64,000 nt of DNA from Annona cherimola (Eukaryota > Streptophyta > Magnoliopsida > Magnoliales > Annonaceae): positions 53,324,008 through 53,388,007 of the forward strand of contig CM059973.1 in NCBI GenBank assembly GCA_030490835.1, given 5' to 3'. Both the position numbers and the translations under genes were made by a program. The notes beneath the pieces are model-generated. The model did no database searches. It worked only from the letters and a program-made list of their open reading frames with translations, and had not been told where the DNA came from. Shown one piece after another: positions 1 to 13,200 of the stretch (the first letter of the stretch is position 1; every line of letters begins with the position of its first letter).

Positions 1-1305
1 TATCTCTTTCTTCTCTTCCCATATCCTTAGAGGTTCTTTCTTTTATCTTCTTCTTTACCCATCTTACGTTAATTGGTATCAGGGCGAAACCTGGCAAAAA
101 TTTTTCCTCCATCTTCCACATACTGATTTCTACAGGTGTCAAACTCATCTCAGAAATTTGTGAAATCTGTGCAACACTCTTCAATAACTCCATTGCAGCA
201 GCAATAACAACGTTGAATCTTCCTTTGAGTTTTGTTCTTCACTTCCCCAGCTCTGCTCGGACAAATCCTAGAGCTTAGTGGAGGTTTCCACTCCTTAACG
301 AGCAAAGAGGACTTGCCATCTGATTTTAGAAATTTTCAAACAGGCCCTTCAACTTGCTTTCTTTACCTGAAACATCCTTGATTCAGAAATTTTAAAAAAA
401 TACAAACCAAGCATTTTTGGAACCCCTTTGCTTTTTGCAAATCTGCAAAATCAGTTCACAGTTTCTGAAATTTTGCAAAACTGCCTCTTAGTTTCCAAAA
501 AGATTGCAAAAATTTAACTTCCAAAAATTGGAAAAACGATCTGCTGAGGTTCAGATGGCCGAGGATTCTGGAGTCAATAATATCAGCATACTAGGCAAGC
601 AGATATGTTATCACAATTAGCAACTACAATTCAATCACTAGCATGCTGGATCCAATATATTCAGTATTCTTGACAAGGGAACAACATCATGTCAGAATTA
701 GCAACAACCATTCAGCAGCTAGAATGCCATACAATTTCTCCAGCAAACCAGATAAGCATCACCAGCAAGCTGGTCGTACATCCAGCAAGTTGTGCCACCT
801 CGCCATTCCCCCATCACTGATCCACAGGATCCTAGACCTTTGAAATGTATCTTTTGAGACTAATTAGACCATAATGGATTTAAACCGTTCCAAGGGAGGG
901 AGATCTCTCTCTCTCTCTGCATTTTGACCAGGACTGAAAATTCTTCCATGAATCCCAACCAGATTTGAATTTTAATCTGGAGTAAACCCATAATGGAGCC
1001 AACTAGGCCTAATCCTCTGTAGTTGGGTTCAACTAACAGAAAACAATACATGTTGCCAATTGCCATTGATTTCCACCAAAACTCTGCAAATATAAGAGTC
1101 CAACAATCTATCCAAAATCGACTAATCGATTTCTAGGAAGAGAAGCATCTGCACAATCATTGATGGAGATCATGTTGACATGCGCCCACTCCATACCTAG
1201 TTTACTTGTAGAGCAAGTTTGTGAATTGCGTAGGATTTTGCTTTCCTATTGCTTAAGTTATCTTTCTATAAATAGGGTTATATAGGGTGTACGTAAGACA
1301 GCAGT
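1..1305 (+). mobile_element. Decayed LTR retrotransposon remnant (LTR end, PBS, leader, truncated 3' LTR)
   Basis: Bases 1-71 match the end of the LTR of the Ty3 element at 7145-11950 (CT-rich stretch, AGAGGTTC, then a decayed terminus). They are followed by a primer-binding site (72-86, TTGGTATCAGGGC) complementary to initiator-Met tRNA, with one change from the usual form. The A/T-rich leader up to about 560 resembles 16575-16718. A second LTR start, TGATGGAGATCAT, lies at 1161, has a TATA-like CTATAAATAG near 1268 and loses similarity near 1305. No gag or pol domain is left in the 1.1 kb between. The left edge is outside the window, so no TSD can be checked. Confidence 0.6.
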
Positions 1306-1687
1306 CACATGGGATCAGGACCTTACATTTTAAACTGATTTTCATATTTACCAATGCTGTCAAGATGTGGGAGAAATGGTGGCAGACAGTAACGGGCTGA
1401 TTGGCTGTGCAAATCAAAGGACGTGGAACCTGCCAAATGATCATCTTTCCCATCTTCCTAGAAGACTCCTGTGGCAGTCTTATTCCTACATCCCCTGTAG
1501 CAATTCTTTGCTTCTCAAAGCTCTACAACACTGTAGAAGATCCAGTGCCTTCTGCAACAGGGTGACCATGGATCCTCTTGTAATTCAAGGTCATGATGAC
1601 ATGAATTCTGCATATTGATTTGAATCTATTGCAGTCTATTGATACTTAGCAAGATGTGAGAGAGCTAGTTGAGATGGTTGTTAAGCA
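1306..1687. other. Unassigned sequence left of the hAT-type element
   Basis: No recognised coding domain or repeat. It lies downstream of the last visible kinesin exon in gene direction, so it is presumably intron or further transposon debris. An open frame of 83 codons (1367-1618) shows no family signature. Confidence 0.4.
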
Positions 1688-1695
1688 AGCATGAT

Positions 1696-3072
1696 CATAG
1701 TTGTCAAAAGCGCGCCTGGGCGCACGTCTAAGTGCCAGGCACAGTAGGGCGCAGAGAGTGCATCTGTATGTGTAGTAGGGCGCACAGCTTTTTCGGGGCT
1801 TTATAAAAGCAGCCCAGCCATTTTTTAAAAATAAATAAATAAAACTTAAAAATATGCCTTAAATATAAAAGGCTGCTGCTGCTGAAAGGAGCCCTCATTT
1901 ACAGCACCATCAGCTGCTGAAAAAAGATAATAAAGAGGGAATATGAAAAAACAGGAAAGAGGGAAAAATAAAATCTGCTGCCGGTCATAGATTCGAAGCT
2001 ACCAGTCGGAGAGAAGAAAAGCTTAGAGGATGATCTGCAGCGCTGCTTACGGGTTCTCCTTCTCTTCCTCCTCTTCATTCTTCTTCTTCCTTCTGCGATG
2101 TAGCCGGCTGCAAGCCTGCAGCCTCTGTTTTTTTCTTCTTCCTTTTTTCTTTTTTGTTGCTGCCGTAGCCGATTGCAGCCCTTTTTTTTCTTTCTTACCC
2201 ACTTTTTTTCTCTTTTCTTTGCTGCAACAGTCAGCTACAGGCCAACAACTCTTATTTTTCCCTTCCCTTTCCATGACCTCACGAGCACAACATGAGTCAC
2301 CTGCAGGCCTTTTTTTCCTTCTTGCACGCCTTCTTTTTATTTCTTTTCCTCGCTGCAACAGTCGGCTGCAGGCTGCAAACCCCTTTTTTTCCTTCCTGCA
2401 TGACCTCATGAGCACAACACGACTCACAGGCACACAACATCTTTTTTTCTTTTTCCTTCTTGACGCTGTTATACTGCCGCTGTGATGATATTTTTGTTTA
2501 AATTCATTTTGATGCTGCTGCTGCTGTCGCCGCTTTTTATATTCATTTTTATTTTGCTACAGTCGTTTATGCTATTATTGCTGCTTCTGTTTATGCTGCT
2601 GTATGCTGCTGTTTTTATTTGATTTTATTATGCATTTATAATGCTGTTTTAACTTAATTTAATTATTTGTTGCAGCTATGTTCCTTTGGAGATAGAATTG
2701 TTGTTTCAATTTTATGCATTTATGATTCTGTTATACTATATGCCTGTTGAAAATGGAATTATATTCTGTTGCCATTAAAATGTCTTTTTTTGTCAAAAAG
2801 ACACTTGTTAATATATCATTATGAGATTATTATGTTGAAATGAGATTTATGATTGTTGTATAGTAGGTTTGAATTATTTTTTGTTCTTGATAATTGTAGG
2901 CATACATTTGTTTCTCTTAGAATGTTACTATTATTTTCTTATTCAATAGTTGAGGCATTACTATTTTCTAGATAAAGTTTATATAAGGTGCACCTAGCTT
3001 CAGTCAGGCCCGCGTCTTGAATGGGCACCTCACACCTAGGTTCTAGAACCCCCTTGTGCATCTGCAACTATG
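1696..3072. mobile_element. Non-autonomous hAT-type DNA transposon with perfect 8-bp TSD
   Basis: The element starts CATAGTTG and ends CAACTATG, an 8-bp perfect terminal inverted repeat. The 8-bp direct repeat AGCATGAT flanks it at 1688-1695 and 3073-3080. An 8-bp TSD is the hallmark of the hAT superfamily. Subterminal regions carry repeated GGCGCAC/GTGCGCC-like motifs on the left and AGGTGC/CACCTAGG motifs on the right. The interior holds CT-rich runs and GCTGCTGCTG repeats and no transposase, so it must depend on an outside enzyme. Overlapping open frames of 151 and 128 codons here are low-complexity artefacts. Confidence 0.75.
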
Positions 3073-3080
3073 AGCATGAT

Positions 3081-4055
3081 AGGAAAGGGTTGAGATTGAC
3101 CCAGTGACAAGTTGGCTGTAAGGCTTGTTCTTGATGCTTTAGGGCAGTTCAAGAATTAGAATTGCCCTAGATAATAGATGTCTCAAATGGATTCTCGACT
3201 ATTAGGATATTCCAAGTTGAAACAAATGCAATCAAAAAGCTCAGACTTGAAAGAAAAGATGGAATTCTAGAATTCAAAAGGGAGTAACAAAGAAGTTGCC
3301 CTACTTAGTAGCCTCGTGGGGCTCATGAAATGCTAATGGAAAGAAAAAAGCTGCTTATGAAATTTGCCCACTTTCAAAATCAAGCATGTTTGGCCGGATA
3401 AATAGCCATTGGGTAACTTTTAACTCTCTCATCAATGGACACATTGACTCCAAAAGAATGCAGTTGTTAAAGGATGCCCGCAACAACATTGAAGCACAGT
3501 GACGGCATCAATCATTGACTCTCTTTTCTAGAAGGTGATACACAAGGGTATGGTGCATCACAATTGAGGTAAAAAATTGTAGGTATAAGGGCAAGGAATT
3601 CCCTTATGCTTAGCTACTTTCATTACTACAAGGTATTTAATTGAACCAACAATGAGTGGTCTAAGAAACACTTCTAAACTATCAAAATTCTGTCGAGGAT
3701 GAGTACAAAATCTATTTACTTACCTTGGTCTGGCTACAATAAAAATATACTTGATGCAATTTTTTGAGCTATTCAAGTATATTGGTTTGTCCAAATCGAA
3801 AGAAAAAAGAAGTATATCGGTTAATCAGTAAAGTAATTTTATAATTGTGTAATAAAGAATACCATTTCCTATTAAAATTTGGTGTTATAACTTATAATGG
3901 GGTGTGTTAACATTCTTTCTTTTATATATTTCATTCTTAAAAATGTCTTATAATATAAAATTTTCACTTCCTGGCAAGAGATACAGGCTCCACCCTTTGG
4001 ATCCATACAATGACATACCAACATCAACATGCAAGTGAAAGCTCAAATCACATAC
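3081..4055. other. Intronic sequence, nothing recognised
   Basis: This follows the donor site of the 4056-4289 exon. The next kinesin exon expected from the family (a stretch like DQIDLLREQ) was not found here, so it lies beyond the left edge and this intron exceeds 4 kb. No domain or clear repeat was seen. Confidence 0.5.
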
Positions 4056-4289
4056 CATAGGTGTATCTTGTCCAGAAAACTTGTTATCAGGGACATCTGT
4101 GTCATGTTCAACATCCAACAAGAGATCTCTGGAAGGAGTACTCTCTGTGACTAAGGAATTGGATATTCTGAGCTCTGTTGGACAGTTGATACTCTCTGCA
4201 TGAGGTGTTGAGGGTGCAGTAGCTGATTTTGCCTCACTTGACTTATCTCCATCCATGCTTGTTAATGTTGAAGAGCCACTCTCCCGTCT
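4056..4289 (-). CDS. Kinesin-7 exon: serine/threonine-rich tail linker
   Basis: 234 bp, 78 residues (359-436 of the part seen here), phase 0 on both sides. Acceptor ...GTCTCAG before AGACGGGAG; donor ATG|GTATGTG. It reads [12 protein letters not shown] to FSGQDTPM, a low-complexity Ser/Thr/Pro linker that in related plant kinesins sits between the NWFKLR segment and the next coiled coil. It could be a phosphorylation-rich hinge (inference). Confidence 0.88.
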
Positions 4290-7200
4290 CTGAGACCACA
4301 TAATAAATTAGGATATCATATAATTTCTAACGATATGACATCAAGGATTAGTTAACAACATGCAATGACAGTAGCATTTAAAATGAGACAGCATAGAACC
4401 ATTTTACTATACTACCTTTCATCTGCCCTTGAACGAATTGGAAGGATGCAGGAAGGAATCACAACCATGGATCTTAAGAAAAGAAATAGATAAAGGCACA
4501 CAGATTATAGGGAAGGAAGGGACACAGAGCAAAACAAAGAGACACAGAGGGAGTTCAGTGAGAAGAGCAACATAAAGTTCACTGATTAAAGAACTCAAAA
4601 ATAACAAAACTCATTGTGAATTCAGATTTTTCAAAGAGGTAAAGTATCCACAAGAAAATCAAATAAAAAAAAGTAGTCATGGAGTGTTAAGACTTCAGAG
4701 TAAATATCAATGCATGACCAATAAAGCATGCAAAAACAAAGCTATCATGATACATTGAGCATGTAAATGCACAAAGATATTATAACCAAATGCTCCATAG
4801 AATGATGAGACTGCAAATCAATTCAGTGATTCTGATGATTAATAACAGCATCAAAGCAAGAAATTTTTTTTTTTTTTTTTTTTTTTTGCAAATCATCCGA
4901 ATAACAGCATGTAAATGCACAAAGATATTATAACCACATGCTCCATAGAATGATGAGACTGCAAATCATTTCAGTTATTCCGCATGCTCCATAGAATGAT
5001 GAGACTGCAAATCAATTCAGTGATTCCAATGATTAATAACAGCATCAAAGCACGAAAAATAGTGTTTTTTTTTTTTTTTTTGCTTTTAGCTTTTATCCAA
5101 TCAATGCGCCCATTTGCATCCTATTCATTACTGGACTATCACAATCATAAGTATCCAATTTTAAAGAATTTTGTTATTGAATCATTAACAAACCAAGTTT
5201 TAGAAGTAACTTCACCCCACAATATGTAATCATGCGGAAAAAATTAGTTTCGATAAAGAACTTAGGGCCTGGAAGCTGAAATTTTAAGTACAAAAGAAAA
5301 ACAAGCAAAAAGCTCTCTCCTTTTTACTAGCAAACTGTAAAACTACTCAAACCAGCCAACAACTTCATCAGCTGTCAATGGTGCATAGATAGCAAAAGTG
5401 CAGCTTTAAGTGAAAGATGTTACCACAAATACTAGCATGAATTACCATGGATGCATACCCGCAGCTTGAACCAATTCAGTAAACCCTGCTTTCGACCCTT
5501 TTTCTCCTTAACGGAATCATCTACAGTCTCACTATTGCCTTCCAGCAAAGCACATCCATCAACATTTTCATCATCCAAGATCAAGTCTCGCCTTTTATAA
5601 GGGAGATATGCAAGCTGCATGTGTTCAAGGGTGCAAGGATTACGCGCAAATATAAGCCACATCAAAGTGATAATTTGCATATGAAATTGAAATTAGAAAA
5701 GCTAAAGACCAGTAACATATGCCTCAAATTATCTTGTATTCTCAGAATGAAAGAATATGAGGTATGAGACAATTTTTACTAGCCATTGTCAGGCATCCCA
5801 AGTTAAAATTCGTTCTCAAGTAAATGAATCAGGCAGTACACCTCCTCTTCTCCAAAGGAATGCCGTCTCCTTGGTCCAGTGAGCTGAGGAAGTCTTGGAG
5901 ATTGAGTAGCTTTTGTAGAAACTAAAATTAATTTGGTCAGTCGTTGTATCCTCCCCAGCAAAGCAGCTTTGGCTTCTTCCTCTTGTTCCAACCTAGATTG
6001 CAGCTTGACTTGACCATCCTCTAGCTTTTAAACACCAACATAATTTCATTGTATCATACACTGTTTGATCAATATGATAACAAATTCCCAATTTACAACA
6101 GATTAAGGGTTACTAGAAGGAAAACATAATGTCCTTATACAGGAACAAAAGAGAATAACAGCTGTGATTATGCGCTTTAGCAAAAGTATGATGCACACCT
6201 AGAATGAGCTAACAATTTCCAGTCCATAGACAAAAAATGGGAGGATTAACTGCTTGTTTGATCTGATCTGGGCCAGTGTTCACATAATCGATAGTCTAGG
6301 ATAAAAGAAAATAAAAATAACAATAATAAAAATTATTTTTCTGGAAGGGACAGGGACTACTTTATCTTGAAAAATGACTAAATAAAAAATTCCTAATGTT
6401 TTATGGAATCCCCTAATAAAATTGAGATAAATATAACTATAAATAGACACTTCAACCAAATTCAATTATTAATAGAATTACATAAGAGATCTATGCATGC
6501 AACAATAATTTGTTTACGACTCTAATGAATTAATGTTAAGAACACAACGCTATGAATATACACAAAAAATTACAGTGAATATGAATTCGAATCTAGGAAG
6601 ATTATTATGTTAACTTGAAAAGTAGGGGAAAATGTTCCAATGGGGACTTTCAATAAATAATTTAAAGAAAAGAATGATGATGTCCATGACATAGTCAATA
6701 AGTAAGAAAGAATATCAATAAATTGGTGAAAACATAAAAGGAATCGGATATATCATCCATAATATCCCTCATACTCTTCATAAATTCTAAGAAAAACAAA
6801 AACATTAGTTTCTTATAAGATAATTTGTCAGTCACCTACAAAGGAAACAATTGCTAGAGATCATACTGCTCCCTTTTTTTTCAAAATTTTTTTTATTTAT
6901 TAACCTAGGTATTTTAATCTATAAGCCAAGTTTCACCATTTTTGGAGATGTATATTTATTTTGAATTTTTCAATATAGAGGTATTTTAGTCATTTTAAAT
7001 TGTTGAAACATCACTAAAATAGCCCTATTTTTAAAAATCTAAAATAAATATATAAACACCTCCAAAATATACCTAGATTAATAATTTTTATTAAAAATTT
7101 GAAAAAAAAAAAAATAATAATAATATGTTTTTTGGACCAGTATTTGATGAAAATAGCAAGAAATTTTTCAAATCTGTCTATTCTAGGCGCAAGAATTTTG

Positions 7201-10200
7201 TAAAAAGGAAATAATCATAGGATATTTAGAAAGATTTTATTTTGCTATTTTTGAAAGATATTAGAAGATTCCTAGGATATTTTAGGATCTGTTTAAAATA
7301 AGCATGTATCTATTTTAAGTTTACTTCCTTAAGAAGTTTACTTAAAATATGCAACTTCCTTTTCTTGAAAGATTTTCCTAGGATATTTTAGAATCTGTTT
7401 AAAATAAGCATGTATCTATTTTAAGTTTACCTTTTTAAGAAGTTTACTTTCTTAAGAAGTTTACTTAAAATATATATTGCTTTTTCTAGAAGGATTTCAT
7501 TTGCTAAGATTGGGTGGTATGTTCACCTATAAATACAGTCATTGTAAGTTCTAAAGGGAGATTAGTTCTGAGATTTATAAAAGTATTCTCTACTTCTTCT
7601 ACTTATTCTTGTTCTTCTCTCCTTATTCTTGTTCTTCTCTCCTTATTCATCTGTTCTTTCTACCTTCTTTCTTCACTTCTCATCTCTAGAGGTTCCTTCC
7701 TCTTTCTTCTATTTTCTTCTCTACCTGTCCTACATCAATTGGTATCAGAGCCAAACCTGGTACTACTTTCACCCAATTTCTGATACTGTTTACTATTCAA
7801 AAAAAAAAAAAAAAATTGCTGCTGTCCACAAATCACTGCTGTCCATCCTATTGCCATATTGCTGTCCACGAACTGCTGCCATCTACAAAACACTGCAGTC
7901 TATTTTATTGGAGTTTGCTGTCCACAAGCTGGTGCTATCATTGCTGCCCATTCCGTCGCTGTTTTATGTTGTCTACTGCTGCCATCATAACAACCTACTG
8001 GTCATCGCGAAAATACTGCTAAGAAGTTGCTGAAATTACTTTCAAGCTGTCTCTTGCTAAACTTGGTAATATTGGACCTCAACAGGTACATTTTCTCTAG
8101 TTGAAAGTACTTAATTCATATCTGTTTCAATCAAGTTCTTTGCTTTTGAACCTTTTAAAAAAAAGGAGAAAAAAAAATCATTCTTAGTAGTAAGTCTTTC
8201 CTATATCAGCATAAGTTGAATTTTGAGTCACCATGCCTACTAATGCTGAATTAAATGCTGAACTCGAAGCTTTATCCACTTCTATTGATAATCGATTTGA
8301 ATCTTTAACAACCCTTTGTGATACCTTGACCCAAAAGCAAGAAGATTTCCAAAAAGAAATCACCTCTTCCATTCAATCTCTCATTACCTCAGTAAATAGG
8401 TTGACTGAAATTGTTGGAAAACGTCCTATGATTGAGACTGGAAAATCATTTCGAAATGGTCAATCACACAATACTCATGCTTCTAGTAGCTCTCCTATCA
8501 TAACTGGCCTTCTCCAAAATCCAAATATACATACTAAAGGTCATCATAACCCAGAACATTCACATATTCCAGAAATGCATACAAATTTGGAAAATCATGA
8601 AAACGACAATAATTTTTATGAAATTAGTTTTGCAAACAATCTTAGACATGGGAACTATCAGAGAAATTATAATATACCTTGTCCACAACAACAACGGCGT
8701 GTAACTGATAATTCTTGGGTGGCAAAACAAGTCAAGGTAGATGCTCCTAGTTATGACGGTCGTCTAGACCCTAATGCTTTCTTAGATTGGTTGGCAGACA
8801 TGGAAGATTTCTTTTGTTGGTATGATATGGATGATGCCCAACGATTGAGATTTACAAAAATGAAACTTGTTGGGTCTGCCAAACGCTATTGGCAAGGGGT
8901 TCTAGATGAAAGTCAACGCATAGGAGTACCTATCACAACATGGGCTGAAATGAAAGCTAAATTGAAAGAGAAATACCTTCCTGAATATCATCAGACTCAA
9001 TTATTGGAACAACTGGTTAACTTGAGACAAGGATCATTAAGTGTAACTAACTATCTTAATAAGTTTGAAGATTTAAAAATGAAATGTGGAATACAGGAAG
9101 ATCCTTGGGTTACACGAACAAAGTTTATCAATGGCTTGAAACCAGAAATCAAAACTTTGTTGAAATTGCATTCAGTTGTTTCTGTGGAAGACGCATATTA
9201 TAAAGCTCTAGAATTGGAAAATTTTCAAAAATCTTTCACTAACAAACGTTTGATTCCACAAACTGGAGAGACAAGGGTATCCAAATTAAATTCTAATCTA
9301 ACGTCTTTTCAAGGAACAACTAAACCATTGCCTGAACAATACACAAGTAGGGAAAAGAGTAATCCAGTTTCTCGATTTGATGATACTAGTAAGCGGATTA
9401 ATGGTCCATGTTTTCGTTGTGGGGGTAAAGGTCATATTGCATCACAATGTCCTCAGCACACACTCACAATTAATCATGTAGAGGATCATGAAGATGTGAC
9501 CATTGATCAAGTTGCTGAAACTTTTGATGAACCATCGGATTGTGAACTTGATGGAGACTATAGCTATAATGAGGACTTGCAATTAAATGTTATGCGTTGC
9601 ATTTTGACTACTTTTTCAAATAGTGATTGGAGACGTACAAATATATTTCATCAATTTTTTAAATGTGGGAATACAGTATGCAAGATTGTTATAGATGGAG
9701 GTAGTTCCATGAATGTGATTGCCAAATCAGCTATAGCCATATTGAATTTGAAAATTGAACCACATCCTCATCCATATTGTGTAGCATGGGTAGACAAAAC
9801 TACACTTCCTGTTAATGAAAGATGCTTGGTTCCTATATCGATGGGTGATTATTCTGATCATATTTGGTGTGATGTGCTACCCATGGATGTGGCTCATATT
9901 CTTCTTGGTCGACCATGGCTATATGACTTAAAAGTAATCCATTATGGGCAACCCAACACCTATATTATTAAGCATAATGGAAAATCTATCATTTTGAAGC
10001 CTGCTAAACCTAAAGAAAGTGATAGATCCCACAAAGAGTCTCCAGTTGATTCATCTGAAAAACGACCTTTGCATATTCTTACAAGAAAACAATTTGAAAA
10101 AGAAGAACAGGATTCGAGACTCATTCTAACTATAGTAGCCAAAGAGGACGCAAATACAGCTCAAAAGAGAAACACTGGACTATACACTTCTTTGCCTATA

Positions 10201-13200
10201 CCACATATTCTTTAGCAAGACATTAGTATGGATTTTATTCTCGGATTGCCTAAAACCTCTCGAGGATTTGATTCAATTCTTGTGGTAGTTGATAGATTTT
10301 TGAAAATGGATCATTTTATCCCATGTATGAAATCTGCTTGTGCTTCATATATGTCAAAATTATTCTTTAAAGAAATTGTTAAGCTTCACGGTTTACCAAC
10401 TTTCATCGTTTCTGATTGGGATGTTAAATTTGTATGCTATTTTTGGAAAACATTGTGGACACTTTTGGGTACCAAATTGAAATTTTCATCTGCTTTTCAT
10501 CAACAAACTGATGGCCAAACTGAGGTAGTCAATCGGAGTTTGGGAAATCTGCTTAGGACTTTGGTGGGAGAACATATTGGAACTTAGGATTTTGTATTGG
10601 CTATTGCCGAATTTGCAGACAACAATTCAGTCAATTGTTCTATTGGGAAATCTCCTTTTGAAATTGTCTATGGTTATATTCCTCGAGCTCCCATCGATTT
10701 AATTCCTTTACCCATTGATACCCGTTCATTTGGTACTGCTGAATCTTTTGCTCAACACATTCGAGATATTCATGCTGATATTAGGAGAAAGATTACTCTA
10801 AGTAATGAAAATTATAAGCTTGCTACAGATGTTTATAGAAGAAAACAAGAATTTGATGTAGGGGATTACGTCATGGTCCGTGTCCATCCAGAAAGATTTT
10901 CTAAAAATTCTTTTAAAAAGTTGCATGCACGAGCCAGTGGACCCTTTCGTGTTTTAAGAAAATTGGGATCCAATGCATATGAACTTGATTTGCCTTCAGA
11001 TATAGGAATTAGTTCTACTTTCAATATAGAGGATTTGTTTCCTTACCGAGATACTTTTGAGCCTCCAAGTTTGTCTGCAGGAATTTCAACAGATAACAGT
11101 TCAGCATCACCACATGTGCCAATACTTCCACGAGTATCGTCTACTTTTTCAGATCAGATAGAGGATATTCTACAAGATGAACTTGTCACTACTGGATCAG
11201 GCATTATGCAAAAATTTCTTGTCAAGTGGAAAAACAGGCTTGATTCTGATGCTACATGGGTTACTGAAGATGACTTACGCCACTTGGATCCAAATATTCT
11301 TGAGCAGTATCAAAGTCAGAACTCTCCAGTGGCGAGTTTTTCGAAGCCGGGGAGAATTGATGAAAATAGCAAGAAATTTTTCAAATCTGTCTATTCTAGG
11401 CGCAAGAATTTTGTAAAAAGGAAATAATCATAGGATATTTAGAAAGATTTTATTTTGCTATTTTTGAAAGATATTAGAAGATTCCTAGGATATTTTAGGA
11501 TCTGTTTAAAATAAGCATGTATCTATTTTAAGTTTACTTCCTTAAGAAGTTTACTTAAAATATGCAACTTCCTTTTCTTGAAAGATTTTCCTAGGATATT
11601 TTAGAATCTGTTTAAAATAAGCATGTATCTATTTTAAGTTTACCTTTTTAAGAAGTTTACTTTCTTAAGAAGTTTACTTAAAATATATATTGCTTTTTCT
11701 AGAAGGATTTCATTTGCTAAGATTGGGTGGTATGTTCACCTATAAATACAGTCATTGTAAGTTTTAAAGGGAGATTAGTTCTGAGATTTATAAAAGTATT
11801 CTCTACTTCTTCTACTTATTCTTGTTCTTCTCTCCTTATTCTTGTTCTTCTCTCCTTATTCATCTGTTCTTTCTACCTTCTTTCTTCACTTCTCATCTCT
11901 AGAGGTTCCTTCCTCTTTCTTCTATTTTCTTCTCTACCTGTCCTACATCAGTATTTGTATAAGGAAAATATCACTAGAGATAATATATCAATTGAGTGAA
12001 TTGTTATTTGAAGATGCAGGTTTGACTTGACCAGTAATCAACATCTTCATCACGCCATGTCCTGCTTCTATGAGCATTCTATACTATCAATAATGTTAGC
12101 GCTGAGAACTCAATGCATGCGCACAAAACACAGAGAATTTACATGGTCCAACTAGAAGCTTACTCAACCAAAGAAAAGCTTAATTCATTAATTAAAGAAA
12201 GAATTACAATTTTCCTTTCTTGGATAACATACAACCTTACGGTCAAAATCTCTCCCAAAGATTCTCAATCTTTACTATCTTACAAACATGTGTTCAAAGA
12301 CACAAACCCATGTGCAATCTCAAATACATACCCTATATCAATATATACTCAAAACCTATATATAGAATACAATACCTAAAAACTCTAACAAATCTCCACC
12401 TTGTCTTGGATTCTACACTGAACAAGTCAACTCATAGAGAACTCATGTCTTCAACCCTAATACAAGCTTCAACATTCACTCAGCTTGTTCGAACTTGCAT
12501 GGTCCATTATAATCCTCCAGGGTGTCACATACAGCTCACCTCTACCATATGACCTTCAGTAGTTTCACCTCTCTTGTTGTTTCATAATAATCCTAGCCAA
12601 AGAGTCTTCCAATGACTATAGAAGCAAATGTTCGCTTCTCAAATTTTATCACAAAATTAGACATCTATGCACCACTTATACTTACAACTCATGACCTAAT
12701 AGAAACTTCATCTATCTGCACAAATTTTGAGAATATTCTAAAAAGGCAATGGGAAGAATTATCTATAGTAGTCGCAAATCGTGAGAATATTCTTAAAAGA
12801 CGAGGAAAATCAATCATTTGATAGGATTGGTCCAAGCTCTACATATCCAAGTTTTCAATCATGGGTGAGGAAAATTACTTGATCATAAGCCCAAAGTCTC
12901 AATAGTTAGCTCTAGGTCTTCCGGTCGAAAAACAACGTCGACGCAGACGTGTAATTGCACTACACAACATGGCTATGAAACTTCATGCAACCGAAAATTA
13001 GCAAGAACCACATGTTTCTTCCTATTGCCCAAGATATATGGGAAACAAGCTTTGCCAAACCTACTCAAAGAGGCAAAGTGTAGCCATTACCCAATGAGAT
13101 CAAGATAAAAAATTTATCAACAAAGCAAGGTACTCCTTCAATTACCAAGTACTATGACCCTATGAATGGATTTTGGCTTGAGATGGATCATCATCAAGAC

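Larger units (their letters stand above)
7145..11950 (+). mobile_element. Young, internally deleted Ty3/gypsy retrotransposon with matching LTRs and 5-bp TSD
   Basis: 593-bp LTRs at 7145-7737 and 11358-11950 start TGATGAAAATAGC and end CCTACATCA. By eye I find a single difference between them (a C/T near 7552 and 11765). GTATT flanks the element at 7140-7144 and 11951-11955. PBS follows the 5' LTR and a purine tract precedes the 3' LTR. The internal part has gag-protease, then jumps to integrase: reverse transcriptase and RNase H are absent. A chromodomain-like C-terminus suggests a chromovirus-type element. It inserted very recently into the kinesin intron, antisense to the gene. Confidence 0.93.

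Noticed and set aside
2030..2485. Overlapping open frames of 151 (plus) and 128 (minus) codons
   Set aside because: Both are low-complexity products of a CT/GA-rich stretch inside the hAT-type element.
1..4055. Next downstream kinesin exon (a DQIDLLREQ-like stretch)
   Set aside because: Looked for on the minus strand and not found; it must lie outside the window.
3948..4301. 117-codon minus-strand frame as a separate gene
   Set aside because: Its core is the kinesin exon 4056-4289; the ends simply read into flanking intron.
5803..5991. Start codon in the [10 protein letters not shown] exon as a gene start
   Set aside because: The exon continues upstream to a good acceptor at 6024 and joins in frame to the exon at 25869.
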